Assembly (NCBI RefSeq): GCF_002975175.1
Contig: NZ_PCNZ01000017.1
Location: 1-64,000 of the forward strand
Reading direction: 5' to 3'
Length of the DNA: 64,000 bases
From: Bacillus sp. MYb209
GTDB lineage: Bacteria; Bacillota; Bacilli; Bacillales; Bacillaceae_G
Made by a program: the position numbers and the translations under genes. This document shows, piece by piece, positions 36,169 to 45,217 of this stretch; the first letter of the stretch is position 1; each line of letters begins with the position of its first letter. The notes under the pieces were generated by a model, which searched no databases, had not been told where the DNA came from, and saw nothing but the letters and a program-made list of their open reading frames with translations.

Positions 36169-37959
36169 TTACCTTGCTCCATACAATGGATTTGGAACTT
36201 CATGAACAAGTGATTCCACATCCATATATAAACGCCGCTTCGTTAATTGCTCTGCATGGAATGTAGGTGTATATAATTGTAGTGCTTCAAAACGTTCTTT
36301 CAAATGCGAAAATCTGCTAAAATGATTTTCTAGTTCTTCGACAACCATGATCCAAAATCTCTCTTCTTTCAATTGATATTCATCGGCCAGTACGAAAGCT
36401 AATTCACCTAGATTGAATAGGAAAAGCGCATCTAAAACCATTTCTTGCAAACATTCAATACGATCCATTTCAAAGAAATTATTTATTTTTCCATTTGCAT
36501 ATGTTTTATGCATTTTCGTAAAATCAGGACATTTCCCGTATTCTTTCAAGTAAGGACGGTAAAACTCCAGTCCTTCATGAAAATCTTTTAATGCAATTCG
36601 GGTCGGCATTCCTTCTTCATGAGCCAAAATCATGTTTTGCCCATGTGATTCTAACGCAATTCCATGTTCTACAACGAGGTGTACAACTGGTATAATTGCT
36701 TTTTGAATAAGCAATTGTAGCCAGTGTTCTACTCCATATCTCTTTAACCACGAATCAATAATCGGTGTACCATCTTTCCCCTTAGCATATAATCCGTTAA
36801 AAGGAATTGCATCTTCCTGTTCATCCAAATACTTGTGAACGCTTTCGCGCCAAATACATCCCAATGAACCGTATGTAGCCTTTTTATTCGAATCATACGT
36901 TACACTCGAAAATTCCTTTAACAAAATCAAACGCAATTCATCCCTTAAATAAGAATCCTGATTTACTACTTCATTTAACCAATTCGATATAGCCGGTGCA
37001 CTCACAACCGAATGTGGTTTTAATGTACGGATAGTTGAAGTATTGAGTAGATTCATTGATAGCTTTACATACGGCTTCGTTGGATTCGTAACATTTCGCA
37101 ATGTCCTCATAGACTGTTGCGCACAATAATCATCCGCTGTTTCCCCTAAATAAATAATATATTTATCCTGTATATGGTCAGCATAATTCGGAATAATAAA
37201 GTTCCCCCACTGCCAAGGATGAACAGGTATAAACATATACTGCTTCGAATCACAGCCCATTTTTCGAATACGATTTAAATACTCTCCGATTTTCTGCTCT
37301 CCGATTTCTTCTTTCAAAATACAGTTGTAACTCTCTTCATTTTCATAACCTACAGTCGTATATTTCTGATGAACTGCTATCCATATAAGCTTTATTGGCT
37401 GTATAAACTCAAAACCATATTGAAAATTATCACGATATTGAAACCCGATGCGTGCTTTATAGCTAGGATGATATGGATGTCCATCTATTAAGAGACTTTC
37501 AAGCTCATCGTACGATTTCGCAACATATTCTTCCACACTACTTCTTTCATATTGTGCAATCGTATCTTTAAAGATTGTTTGTTCTAATTCTTGAATAAAA
37601 GAATCCAATTTCATTCGATCCACTTGAACAATTCGAAAAATCTCCTGTAAAAATTGTGAAACTGATTGTATTTCTTCTTCCTCATCTTGAACTCTCATTA
37701 TTAATGAGTCATGTAAACAAATACGCCCAAATGTCATACGTTCTTGTCCATAGCATTGGTACGTTACATTTTGATTATTTTCATCAAGACCTTGTATAAT
37801 AAAAAGTATTTTCTCTCCCATTTGTATACGAATCGGCGTAATGATTTCTTCATAAATTAACGATTCTATTAACTGCCGGAATACTCTTCTTCTTACTGAA
37901 ATGTACTCTTTTGATTGGAGTGCCTTCAATATTTTTGCGTGATAAACTTCTTCTTTCAT
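36169..37959 (-). CDS. asbB: NIS siderophore synthetase AsbB
   Basis: 596 residues, IucA/IucC family. Family blocks IPVHPWQWGN (ATP/citrate site) and ALESHGQNMIL are present, with the ferric-reductase-like FhuF domain at the C-terminus. It condenses a second spermidine (or its dihydroxybenzoyl derivative) onto the citrate half-product made by AsbA. GGAGGG precedes the ATG. Separated from asbA by 67 bases. Confidence 0.95.
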   Translation of the reverse strand: MKEEVYHAKILKALQSKEYISVRRRVFRQLIESLIYEEIITPIRIQMGEKILFIIQGLDENNQNVTYQCYGQERMTFGRICLHDSLIMRVQDEEEEIQSVSQFLQEIFRIVQVDRMKLDSFIQELEQTIFKDTIAQYERSSVEEYVAKSYDELESLLIDGHPYHPSYKARIGFQYRDNFQYGFEFIQPIKLIWIAVHQKYTTVGYENEESYNCILKEEIGEQKIGEYLNRIRKMGCDSKQYMFIPVHPWQWGNFIIPNYADHIQDKYIIYLGETADDYCAQQSMRTLRNVTNPTKPYVKLSMNLLNTSTIRTLKPHSVVSAPAISNWLNEVVNQDSYLRDELRLILLKEFSSVTYDSNKKATYGSLGCIWRESVHKYLDEQEDAIPFNGLYAKGKDGTPIIDSWLKRYGVEHWLQLLIQKAIIPVVHLVVEHGIALESHGQNMILAHEEGMPTRIALKDFHEGLEFYRPYLKEYGKCPDFTKMHKTYANGKINNFFEMDRIECLQEMVLDALFLFNLGELAFVLADEYQLKEERFWIMVVEELENHFSRFSHLKERFEALQLYTPTFHAEQLTKRRLYMDVESLVHEVPNPLYGAR

Positions 37960-38026
37960 AAATCCCTCCGCTATAATACGGAATATCGAATTCCATTATT
38001 TGTATTACGTGAAATTTTAGCACTAC

Positions 38027-39835
38027 TTATGAACGAACAGCCACTTCTCTAACAAGTGGATTATCTACTTGTACATAAATTGCTTGCTCTAATGGATTCG
38101 TTAACTCATCGACATCGAAAAATCTCGTCAGTAAATTTGCTTTACATGCCAATTTATCTTCTTCTAACAATTCTCTTAAAAATGTAGAAGGTTCACGGTT
38201 AAATGGAAGGAACGATTCAATTACAGACCTTAATTCAGAAAGAAGAATTTCTTCCTTAATTAACCCTGCTGTACCAAAACCGTTAATGAGCCCAAACATA
38301 TGATTGAAAATTAAATAATAACGAAATCTTTCATCCACAATATAATCGTCATATAAATTCCCAGTTTGTTCACCAATACCGGTCAATTCTTTATCTAGCA
38401 CCGATTTCATTGAATTACAGAAATAAAACCCTTGATTATCACGGAAGTAAAACTTTACTGGATAGCCACCTTCCAATCGCACGACACTATTTTGCTGATG
38501 AGCTTCTAATGCAACTCCATAACGTAAATACATCCATACCATCGGCTTTAAAGAAATATTTAAATACCGTCTAAACCATTCTAAACTTACCTCTTCGCAA
38601 CTTTTATTTTCTAGATCCGCTAAATGATGAATAATATTTGATAAACGAGTGCGTTTTCCAGGGATAGCATCTTGTACTAGACCAGCTATTAAAGTAGCGT
38701 CATTCGCATTTTCACTATAAAAAGGATTATCCCGAATAATCACTTCAAATCCGGACTCTTGCATACCATATTTTAGTGTAATGAAGGCTGGATCACATAT
38801 AAAATCAAACCCTGGAAACTTTTCTAACACTTCACCAATTTTAGTATTTAACATTTCCTTACCTTCAAGACCACTCTCAAGTTCCTTCAATTTATTAATA
38901 CGCATTGAATTTGTTACCTTTACAGGGAATGAAAACTTGAGCATATACTTCGAATGAGGATGATATAGCGTTCTAAGTGATGATGTTGCCATATAACACT
39001 TACCTTCTGGACCGATATATTCAAGAGCACCTTGATTCATCCAATTTTGCACATAAGATTGATGTAATAACCATTCTGCTTGAAGCGGATGGATTGGAAT
39101 TAATGAATACTCATCTTCTTGACAGTACTTCGTAATAAATTCCTGACTAACAATTTCATCATTCTTTAATTCCTCTTTTATAATTGTTGTCGTAGAATCT
39201 ATTAATAATGATTTTTCACTTACTATACTTTTATGTGCTCGAAAATAGTGAAGCTGACATTCTCCTTTTAACTCCGGAGAGTACATTGAACTTTTCCAAT
39301 CCAATATACCTTGTCTACTCTTTGGTGTAGGATGGGTTAAATGTCCAAATAATAAAGATTGCTCCGCTTCTATAAAGGACGTATAGAAACCATATAATTC
39401 GGATGTATCCTTCACTCTCTCTTTTGTAAATTCCTCAATATTTTGACAACTACGAATGACTCGAAGCATAAGTTCAGCAGGATTTGTACCTTCTCCATAG
39501 TTGATAGACATTTCTTTTATTAAAAACGTAATAACCGTAACGTAATCTGCTTTTATGACATTTTTGTCTTCTCCGATTTGATAATAAAATTGTTCTCCAA
39601 ACAAATGACGGTCTGTTGGTGATTTATATATAACCTCTCCATACAAAGTAACGTTTTGTGCCGATAACCGACAGCATAAATAAGTGGGGATAGCATCTCT
39701 TTGAAATGAATGGCAGAAAATATTTTCTATCCTTTTATCCTCCGTAATCCATTCTCCACTTCCTGTTTCTCTTAAATAACAATTTAAAAAGCTTTGTATT
39801 GTTGCATGTTCCGCGATTTGTTTCGCATGGTGCAT
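38027..39835 (-). CDS. asbA: NIS siderophore synthetase AsbA
   Basis: 602 residues, IucA/IucC family: IPIHPLQAEWLL and ALEAHQQNSVV mark the ATP-grasp-like active site. It adenylates citrate and joins it to the primary amine of spermidine, the first committed step to petrobactin. First gene of the operon. GAGGAGGAG precedes the ATG, and the promoter 80-105 bases upstream is covered by Fur-like palindromes. Confidence 0.96.
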   Translation of the reverse strand: MHHAKQIAEHATIQSFLNCYLRETGSGEWITEDKRIENIFCHSFQRDAIPTYLCCRLSAQNVTLYGEVIYKSPTDRHLFGEQFYYQIGEDKNVIKADYVTVITFLIKEMSINYGEGTNPAELMLRVIRSCQNIEEFTKERVKDTSELYGFYTSFIEAEQSLLFGHLTHPTPKSRQGILDWKSSMYSPELKGECQLHYFRAHKSIVSEKSLLIDSTTTIIKEELKNDEIVSQEFITKYCQEDEYSLIPIHPLQAEWLLHQSYVQNWMNQGALEYIGPEGKCYMATSSLRTLYHPHSKYMLKFSFPVKVTNSMRINKLKELESGLEGKEMLNTKIGEVLEKFPGFDFICDPAFITLKYGMQESGFEVIIRDNPFYSENANDATLIAGLVQDAIPGKRTRLSNIIHHLADLENKSCEEVSLEWFRRYLNISLKPMVWMYLRYGVALEAHQQNSVVRLEGGYPVKFYFRDNQGFYFCNSMKSVLDKELTGIGEQTGNLYDDYIVDERFRYYLIFNHMFGLINGFGTAGLIKEEILLSELRSVIESFLPFNREPSTFLRELLEEDKLACKANLLTRFFDVDELTNPLEQAIYVQVDNPLVREVAVRS

Positions 39836-39899
39836 ACTGCTCCTCCTCTTTTAGACGAACACTATCAAATTTTTATAAAACTTCTAATAATTGAATTTC

Positions 39900-39941
39900 A
39901 TTATCAATTATGATTCTAATTGATAATGATAATCATTTCAA
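39900..39941 (-). promoter_or_regulatory. asb promoter overlapped by Fur boxes
   Basis: Minus-strand promoter: TTGAAA (39936-39941), 17-base spacer, TAGAAT (39913-39918). TGATAATGATAATCA (39921-39935) fits the Fur 7-1-7 consensus with one mismatch and fills the spacer. An 11-bp perfect inverted repeat (39900-39910 with 39917-39927) overlaps it and covers the -10. So two overlapping Fur-like sites blanket the promoter, consistent with iron repression. Confidence 0.88.
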
Positions 39942-39999
39942 GAAATATTTCGGAATTTTTTCACCTAACCAAACTTTCCGACTTTTCTTGGTATTACAT

Positions 40000-40044
40000 C
40001 CGTACGCAAAAAAATACATCAATATAATCATTGATGTATTTTTT
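40000..40044 (-). terminator. terminator of the GNAT gene at 40086
   Basis: A 15-bp stem (40009-40023 with 40030-40044) around ATAATC, rich in A/T at the base. Lies 42 bases after the gene's stop. Confidence 0.7.
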
Positions 40045-40085
40045 AATACTCAAATGTTTAGTTTACATAACAAAATTATTTGAAT

Positions 40086-40622
40086 CTAAATTGATAATGA
40101 TTTGTATAAGCAATCCATATCTCGCCAAGCATATGCTATTTCTTTTACATTTAGTCTTTCTAAAAATTTTGTATCAATTTTTTCAGGATTATATTTTTCA
40201 TAAAACTTTTTAGACGGATTATTCGAAATCACCCAAACTAAAAGAGATTGTATATTATTTTTTTTATATTCAGAGAGTAAAGCTTGAAATAGTCTATTCC
40301 CTATTTTCAATCCTTGATACTGTTGTAATAGGTAAATCGCATATAATTCTCCATCACAATTATATGTACCTGTCCTTTCAACTCCCCCATCAATGAATCC
40401 AATTATTGTTCCATTTAACGTCTCTGCTACAAATCTATATTTGTTCTCATCTTCTTTTTGGAAGATGCTTTCCCATTGGTTTTCTCGTTGTTCATACGTT
40501 ATATTTTCTAAAATTCCGTTAGCAACTATCCCTTTATATGTGGTTTTCCAGCTCTCCACATGCACTTTTGCTATACCTACAATATCCTCTTTCATTGCCC
40601 TCCTAATATTTATCTCCATCAT
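40086..40622 (-). CDS. GNAT N-acetyltransferase
   Basis: 178 residues from the ATG at 40620-40622 (AAAGGGG 6 bases upstream); adjacent ATGs make the exact start uncertain. The acetyl-CoA region is LLQQYQGLKIGNRLFQALL, followed by SNNPSKKFYEKYNPEKI. Substrate unknown. Not part of the asb operon: it has its own terminator and lies upstream of the asb promoter. Confidence 0.8.
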   Translation of the reverse strand: MMEINIRRAMKEDIVGIAKVHVESWKTTYKGIVANGILENITYEQRENQWESIFQKEDENKYRFVAETLNGTIIGFIDGGVERTGTYNCDGELYAIYLLQQYQGLKIGNRLFQALLSEYKKNNIQSLLVWVISNNPSKKFYEKYNPEKIDTKFLERLNVKEIAYAWRDMDCLYKSLSI

Positions 40623-40670
40623 TTTCATCCCCTTTTGTAAATGATTATAGCAAAATGTTTTATCCCATAT

Positions 40671-40712
40671 AAAAAAAGAGTGAATTTTCATCACCCTTTC
40701 CACTCTTTTTTT
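40671..40712. terminator. terminator of the mgtC-like gene
   Basis: A 12-bp stem (AAAAAAAGAGTG/CACTCTTTTTTT; 40671-40682 with 40701-40712) with an 18-base loop. It overlaps the stop codon of the MgtC gene. Confidence 0.75.
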
Positions 40713-41391
40713 ATCTACTTTCAACCTCAACAGATACAACATGATTGATCTCTTTTAGTGAACTATATAGCTCCGTTGTATATAAATCTTCCGGCGCTAA
40801 AATAACCATTTCCAATTGCTGAGATGCTCCGTTATCAATATCTTTAATTTTCACTCGTTTCACTTGCATGTTTAAATTTTTAATTTGCTTAAAAATCCCA
40901 TCTAACTCTCGATGCTCATTTACAGTAATTTTGATAGACAAGTCCTTTTGTCTCAATGAATATGGGCCTGCAATTTTCACAAGGTGAGGAAGTACATTGA
41001 TTGCTAATATAATTAAAACCATAGCAACCGTCGCTTGTATATAAAATCCTGCTCCAATCGCAATACCTAAAGCTGAAGCAGCCCATACCATAGAAGCTGT
41101 CGTTAATCCTGAAATAACATCATTACTTCTTCGTAAAATTACCCCCGCCCCAAGGAAACCGATACCACTTACAATTTGGGCAGCAAGGCGCATTGGATCC
41201 ATATTCGTATGACCCGGTACAGAATACACATTCACTGATTCAATTGAAACCATTGTAATTAAACAACTTGCGACAGAAATAACCATACTTGTTTTCACAC
41301 CAAGCGGTTTATTCTTTAGCTGCCTATCTATCCCGATGAATAATCCTAAAAAGAGTGCTAAACCTAATTTGAATAAAAATTCATATGACAT
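40711..41391 (-). CDS. MgtC/SapB family membrane protein
   Basis: 226 residues: four hydrophobic segments in the first 145 residues with the MgtC signature (GIDRQLKNKPLGVKTSM, then GIGFLGAGVILRR), and a C-terminal ACT-like cytoplasmic domain (DLSIKITVNEHRELDG onward). MgtC proteins modulate ATP synthase and Mg2+ homeostasis in other bacteria; the role here is unknown. The ATG follows AAGGAG. Confidence 0.88.
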   Translation of the reverse strand: MSYEFLFKLGLALFLGLFIGIDRQLKNKPLGVKTSMVISVASCLITMVSIESVNVYSVPGHTNMDPMRLAAQIVSGIGFLGAGVILRRSNDVISGLTTASMVWAASALGIAIGAGFYIQATVAMVLIILAINVLPHLVKIAGPYSLRQKDLSIKITVNEHRELDGIFKQIKNLNMQVKRVKIKDIDNGASQQLEMVILAPEDLYTTELYSSLKEINHVVSVEVESR

Positions 41392-41486
41392 ATTTCATTC
41401 TCCTTACTTTACAATGTTTCCCTTCGAATAATACACTATAACTCTTTTATGATATCAATTCCAGTCCTTTCTATTCATTTAATGAC

Positions 41487-41531
41487 AAAAGCCGAAAAAA
41501 CATTTTTTATTACAATGTTTTTTCGGCTTTT
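41487..41531. terminator. 18-bp terminator downstream of the ykyA-like gene
   Basis: Perfect arms 41487-41504 and 41514-41531 with an A-rich to T-rich stem; good on either strand. Confidence 0.85.
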
Positions 41532-41565
41532 TCTATAGGTTTTTTATCGTGATTATAATACCTCT

Positions 41566-42222
41566 TTATTTTTGTTCTTTAATCTTAATCTGTGCATCTT
41601 TATAAAATGCTAATTTATTATCATTATACTCTTTTGTATGTGTATTAAATTGTTCTTTCGCCTTTTGCGCTTCCACATTTAACTCATTAACAGTTTTAAC
41701 TTTTTCACCGATTTCTTTTAACTTCGTTTCTTTTACTTTTAATTTTTCATACAGTTCTTTTTCAGTCGCTAACGCCTTCGTGTAATTCTCATTCATCTTT
41801 TGGAAGGCATCATAACGATTTTCATACGATTCTTCTACTGCTTTTGCTTGTTTTTGCAATTTCTTATCTTCAAGCTTCTCTATATTGCTTTGAACCGATT
41901 TCGTTTCCTTCTGAGCTTTTTCTAACAGTTCTTTCTCGTTTTTCAATACTTTTTCACGCTCATCTACATTTGCAGTAGCTTGCTCAATTTTCTTCGTAAC
42001 TGCTTCATTATGTTCTTTACCTTCTTGTAAAATTTGAGAATATAGTTCTTGCCCTTGCTTTTCTAATTGCTCTAATTTTTTCGTATCCTCAACTAAAGAT
42101 TTTTCTTGTGTCGCTGCTGCTTCAAAAGCCGTATGTAAATTTTCTTCTGGCTTTTCACCGAAACAACCTGATAATAATCCTACTGATAATGCTCCAACAA
42201 CTGCTACTTTTCCATACTTCAA
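41566..42222 (-). CDS. ykyA: YkyA-family putative cell-wall binding lipoprotein
   Basis: 218 residues: a signal peptide with lipobox LLSGC, then almost entirely coiled coil (long Lys/Glu heptads). I choose the TTG at 42220-42222 because GGAGG is 8 bases upstream and the resulting N-terminus (MKYGKVAVVG) is a normal lipoprotein signal; a TTG five codons earlier abuts the deacetylase stop. It follows the polysaccharide deacetylase on the same strand with a gap of about 15 bases, so both probably work on the cell wall. Confidence 0.82.
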   Translation of the reverse strand: MKYGKVAVVGALSVGLLSGCFGEKPEENLHTAFEAAATQEKSLVEDTKKLEQLEKQGQELYSQILQEGKEHNEAVTKKIEQATANVDEREKVLKNEKELLEKAQKETKSVQSNIEKLEDKKLQKQAKAVEESYENRYDAFQKMNENYTKALATEKELYEKLKVKETKLKEIGEKVKTVNELNVEAQKAKEQFNTHTKEYNDNKLAFYKDAQIKIKEQK

Positions 42223-42237
42223 CTTCAATTCCTCCAA

Positions 42238-43059
42238 TTACATACGGTTATCGTGCCAGAAATTCACTGGGAAGTGATTCTCTTCATGATATGCTTCAAA
42301 TTCATAACCTTTTTCTTTTAGACCCTTTAAAATTGCTGGCACAGCAGCAACTGATTGTGGGTGAATGTCATGCATTAAAATGACTTCTTGCGGTTTTGTT
42401 GCACCAGCTAATACATTTTGAGCGATTTGCGCTGCCGCTGCATCAACTGGTACTTTATTGTATTTCCAGTCTAAAGAGTCAATTGTCCAGTCCCACACTT
42501 TTAAACCATCCTCAACTACTTTATTTCGGAGACCTTCATTTAAACCAGGCATCGATCCGTATGGAGGACGTGTTAATTTAGGGGCTTTCCCAATAATATT
42601 TGCGATTAAGCCTTGATCTTCTTTCATTTCATTAACATACTCGCCATTTTTATATAACTTCGCAAAATTGTGTGTCATACTATGCATTCCAACATAATGT
42701 CCTTCTGCATTTTCACGTTTTACTAAATCAGGAAACTGTTTCACATTCGCACCAATTAAAAAGAATGTCGCCTTCGCATCATGCTGTTTTAACATATTCA
42801 ATAATTCAGCCGTATATTTTCCTGGCCCATCATCAAATGTAAGGTAAGCAACTTTTCTTTCCTGTCCATTAAAACGACTTGGTGCCGTTTTATTCATTTC
42901 AACTTTCGGTTGTTCACTTGCAAGCTGTATTACATTTTCTTGTTTCGCAACAGCTTTTGCTGGTGAAGTAATAGATTGAAACATGAAATACCCAATAGCT
43001 ACTGCTGCAATCGCTATTAAAACGACTACTACTCGTTTAATTTTAAAAGCCTTTTCCAT
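42238..43059 (-). CDS. polysaccharide (peptidoglycan/chitooligosaccharide) deacetylase, membrane-anchored
   Basis: 273 residues. An N-terminal membrane anchor (about 8-27), then NodB homology: TFDDGP (catalytic base and metal Asp), HSMTH (metal histidines), RPPYG, and the LMHD motif with the catalytic His. All key residues are present. It probably removes acetyl groups from GlcNAc or MurNAc in the wall, giving lysozyme tolerance. GGGAGAGG lies about 11 bases upstream of the ATG. Operon with YkyA. Confidence 0.9.
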   Translation of the reverse strand: MEKAFKIKRVVVVLIAIAAVAIGYFMFQSITSPAKAVAKQENVIQLASEQPKVEMNKTAPSRFNGQERKVAYLTFDDGPGKYTAELLNMLKQHDAKATFFLIGANVKQFPDLVKRENAEGHYVGMHSMTHNFAKLYKNGEYVNEMKEDQGLIANIIGKAPKLTRPPYGSMPGLNEGLRNKVVEDGLKVWDWTIDSLDWKYNKVPVDAAAAQIAQNVLAGATKPQEVILMHDIHPQSVAAVPAILKGLKEKGYEFEAYHEENHFPVNFWHDNRM

Positions 43060-43156
43060 TCTATCGAATTCCTCTCCCTATTAATCTCATATATAAATCA
43101 CCCAATATAATTATACATCTATTTATTTTTATTACACTATATAAACTTTATATAAA

Positions 43157-44518
43157 TTATAGTGGGAGTTTTATCAAAATTGTTGTTCCTACGCTTTCTC
43201 TACTTTTAATACTAAGCGTACCACCATGAAGCTCCACCATTTTTTTTACAATGGCTAATCCAATGCCTGCACCTTCAATATGGTTATTAATCTGATAAAA
43301 TGACTGCTCTATAAATGGTAGATGTTCTTTAGCAATTCCAATACCTTGATCTGTCACCTTAATCACGGCTTGTCCTTCACTTTTGGTCGCTTCAATGTAA
43401 ACTGTACTTTTTTCATATGAATATTTAATAGCATTATGAATAATATTTAGGAAAACTTGTTTTAGTCTATTTCGATCTCCTACTAGTTCTACTCGTTCTA
43501 AATTAGCAACTAGATGAATCTGTTTCTCTTCTGATTTAGGAGTTAATTGCCAAATCGTCTCCTCTAGTATATCGTACAATTGTACCTTTTGTTTATATAA
43601 ATTAAAATGATTTGACTGCAATCTTGAAAAATCTAGCAATTCCTCTACTAAATGAATCAATCGGTCTGTCTCACCTGAAATAATTCCCATACCTTGTTTT
43701 ATTTCTTCTTCCGTTAAATGATCTACTGTTTTTAACGTCTCGCTCCAACCTTTAATTCCCGTTAAAGGCGTTCGTATTTCATGAGAAATAGAAGCAATAA
43801 ATTCATTTTTCATCTTTTCTGCTTTTTCTATTTTATTAGACATATGATTTAAACTGTGTGCTAACTCACCTAATTCACCAGGATAATCCTCTTTAATTTG
43901 CTCCTTTAATGTACCTTCCGCAATTTGCGAAGAAGCATGAATAATAGATTCGATAGGTTTCACAAACGAATTCGCCAATCGTCTACTGATTAAGAATACG
44001 ATACCTGAAATGACAATTCCGACTGAAATAGTAAACATAATAATTTCAATAATCTTTGCATTTACATGTGTTAAAACAGTCGTATATTTTAAAACACCGA
44101 TAGTTTGCCCTTGATGTACGAGTGGACTTAATACTTCTAATTGTTCCACGTTATCTTTCGTAGTAATAACTTGGTGATACATTTCCCCCTCTAGTAAAGA
44201 ATAAGGAATACTCACTTTACCTTCAACCTTTTGCCCACTTGACGATTGTATAATTGTACCGTGTCGATCGATTAGTTGTAATTCGGTTCCTTCTAACTGG
44301 AAGCTTTCAATTATGTCTCCACTATATTCTTGCAAACGAATAAAATATAATGAATTATATTCAGAAAAAAATCGTGTACTCGTCTTCGCATGAGATTCTA
44401 CATATTGCACAATACCATTATAGTAATATCGATAAATTGAGATTGAAAATACTACTTCAAATAATACAAGCATAAGTGTAATGACCGTCATAAAATATAA
44501 AGTCACTTTCCGTTTCAT
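43157..44518 (-). CDS. two-component sensor histidine kinase
   Basis: 453 residues from the ATG that overlaps the response-regulator stop by four bases (ATGA). TM1 (about 6-28), an extracytoplasmic sensor of about 125 residues, TM2 (about 160-182), HAMP, the HisKA box SHEIRTPLTGIKGW (phospho-His about 247), then the N, G1 and G2 boxes of HATPase_c (NIIHNAIKYS, DQGIGIA, GAGIGLAIV). PhoR/ResE-like architecture. The signal is unknown. Confidence 0.9.
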   Translation of the reverse strand: MKRKVTLYFMTVITLMLVLFEVVFSISIYRYYYNGIVQYVESHAKTSTRFFSEYNSLYFIRLQEYSGDIIESFQLEGTELQLIDRHGTIIQSSSGQKVEGKVSIPYSLLEGEMYHQVITTKDNVEQLEVLSPLVHQGQTIGVLKYTTVLTHVNAKIIEIIMFTISVGIVISGIVFLISRRLANSFVKPIESIIHASSQIAEGTLKEQIKEDYPGELGELAHSLNHMSNKIEKAEKMKNEFIASISHEIRTPLTGIKGWSETLKTVDHLTEEEIKQGMGIISGETDRLIHLVEELLDFSRLQSNHFNLYKQKVQLYDILEETIWQLTPKSEEKQIHLVANLERVELVGDRNRLKQVFLNIIHNAIKYSYEKSTVYIEATKSEGQAVIKVTDQGIGIAKEHLPFIEQSFYQINNHIEGAGIGLAIVKKMVELHGGTLSIKSRESVGTTILIKLPL

Positions 44519-45204
44519 CTCATACTTTCCTTCCACACATATCCTTTTCCCCACACAGTAAGGATAAATTCAGGTTCTGATGGATTACATTCTATCTTTT
44601 GACGTAAACGTCTCATATTTACATCTACTACTTTCGTCTCGCCTACGTAATTGGTTCCCCAAATCATATTTAAAATTTCATCACGCGAAACTGGCTTTGA
44701 AGCCTGATTCATTAAATACTGTAATATCATATACTCTGTAGGTGTTAAATCAACTAATTGTCCACCTTTATATAATCTTTCTTCTATAATATTTAACGAG
44801 AACGGACCAGACGTGATTGTATTCGTTTTTTCTTCATGTACTTCTATTCTTCTTAATAAAGATTGTATACGCGCAGTTAATTCTACTGGACTAAACGGTT
44901 TTGTAATATAATCATCTGCACCAATTCCGAGTCCTTGTACCATATCCCCATCTTGTACACGGGCGGTTAACATAATAATGCCCATTTTTTTATTTTCTTC
45001 CCGGATAGCTTTACAAACTTGAAAACCATCGATCCCCGGTAACATAACATCAAGTAACGCTACATCAACAGTATGTTCACTTAAAATCTGTAACGCTTCT
45101 TCTCCAGTACTAGCTTCTAATACATAAAATCCAGCACGTTTCAAATTTAGGACAATAAAGCTACGGATTGGTATTTCATCTTCTAAAACTAAAATTGTTG
45201 ACAT
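44515..45204 (-). CDS. OmpR/PhoB-family response regulator
   Basis: 229 residues from the ATG at 45202-45204 (GGGAGG 8 bases upstream; a GTG three codons earlier overlaps that site). The receiver has the acidic pair (EDE), phospho-Asp in ALLDVMLPG (about 52) and Lys in YITKPFS; a C-terminal winged helix follows (LTPTEYMILQYL ... VDVNMRRLRQKI). Pairs with the overlapping kinase. It starts about 13 bases after the lipoprotein gene. Confidence 0.93.
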   Translation of the reverse strand: MSTILVLEDEIPIRSFIVLNLKRAGFYVLEASTGEEALQILSEHTVDVALLDVMLPGIDGFQVCKAIREENKKMGIIMLTARVQDGDMVQGLGIGADDYITKPFSPVELTARIQSLLRRIEVHEEKTNTITSGPFSLNIIEERLYKGGQLVDLTPTEYMILQYLMNQASKPVSRDEILNMIWGTNYVGETKVVDVNMRRLRQKIECNPSEPEFILTVWGKGYVWKESMR

Positions 45205-45217
45205 AATTCCCACCTCC

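Noticed and set aside
32729-39835. The asb siderophore cluster as a new system
   Set aside because: All six genes match the known petrobactin operon in order and size. It is well described.
42108-42383. Plus-strand frames over the ykyA-like and deacetylase genes, and similar long antisense frames elsewhere
   Set aside because: They lie opposite well-supported genes, lack ribosome sites and have implausible composition.
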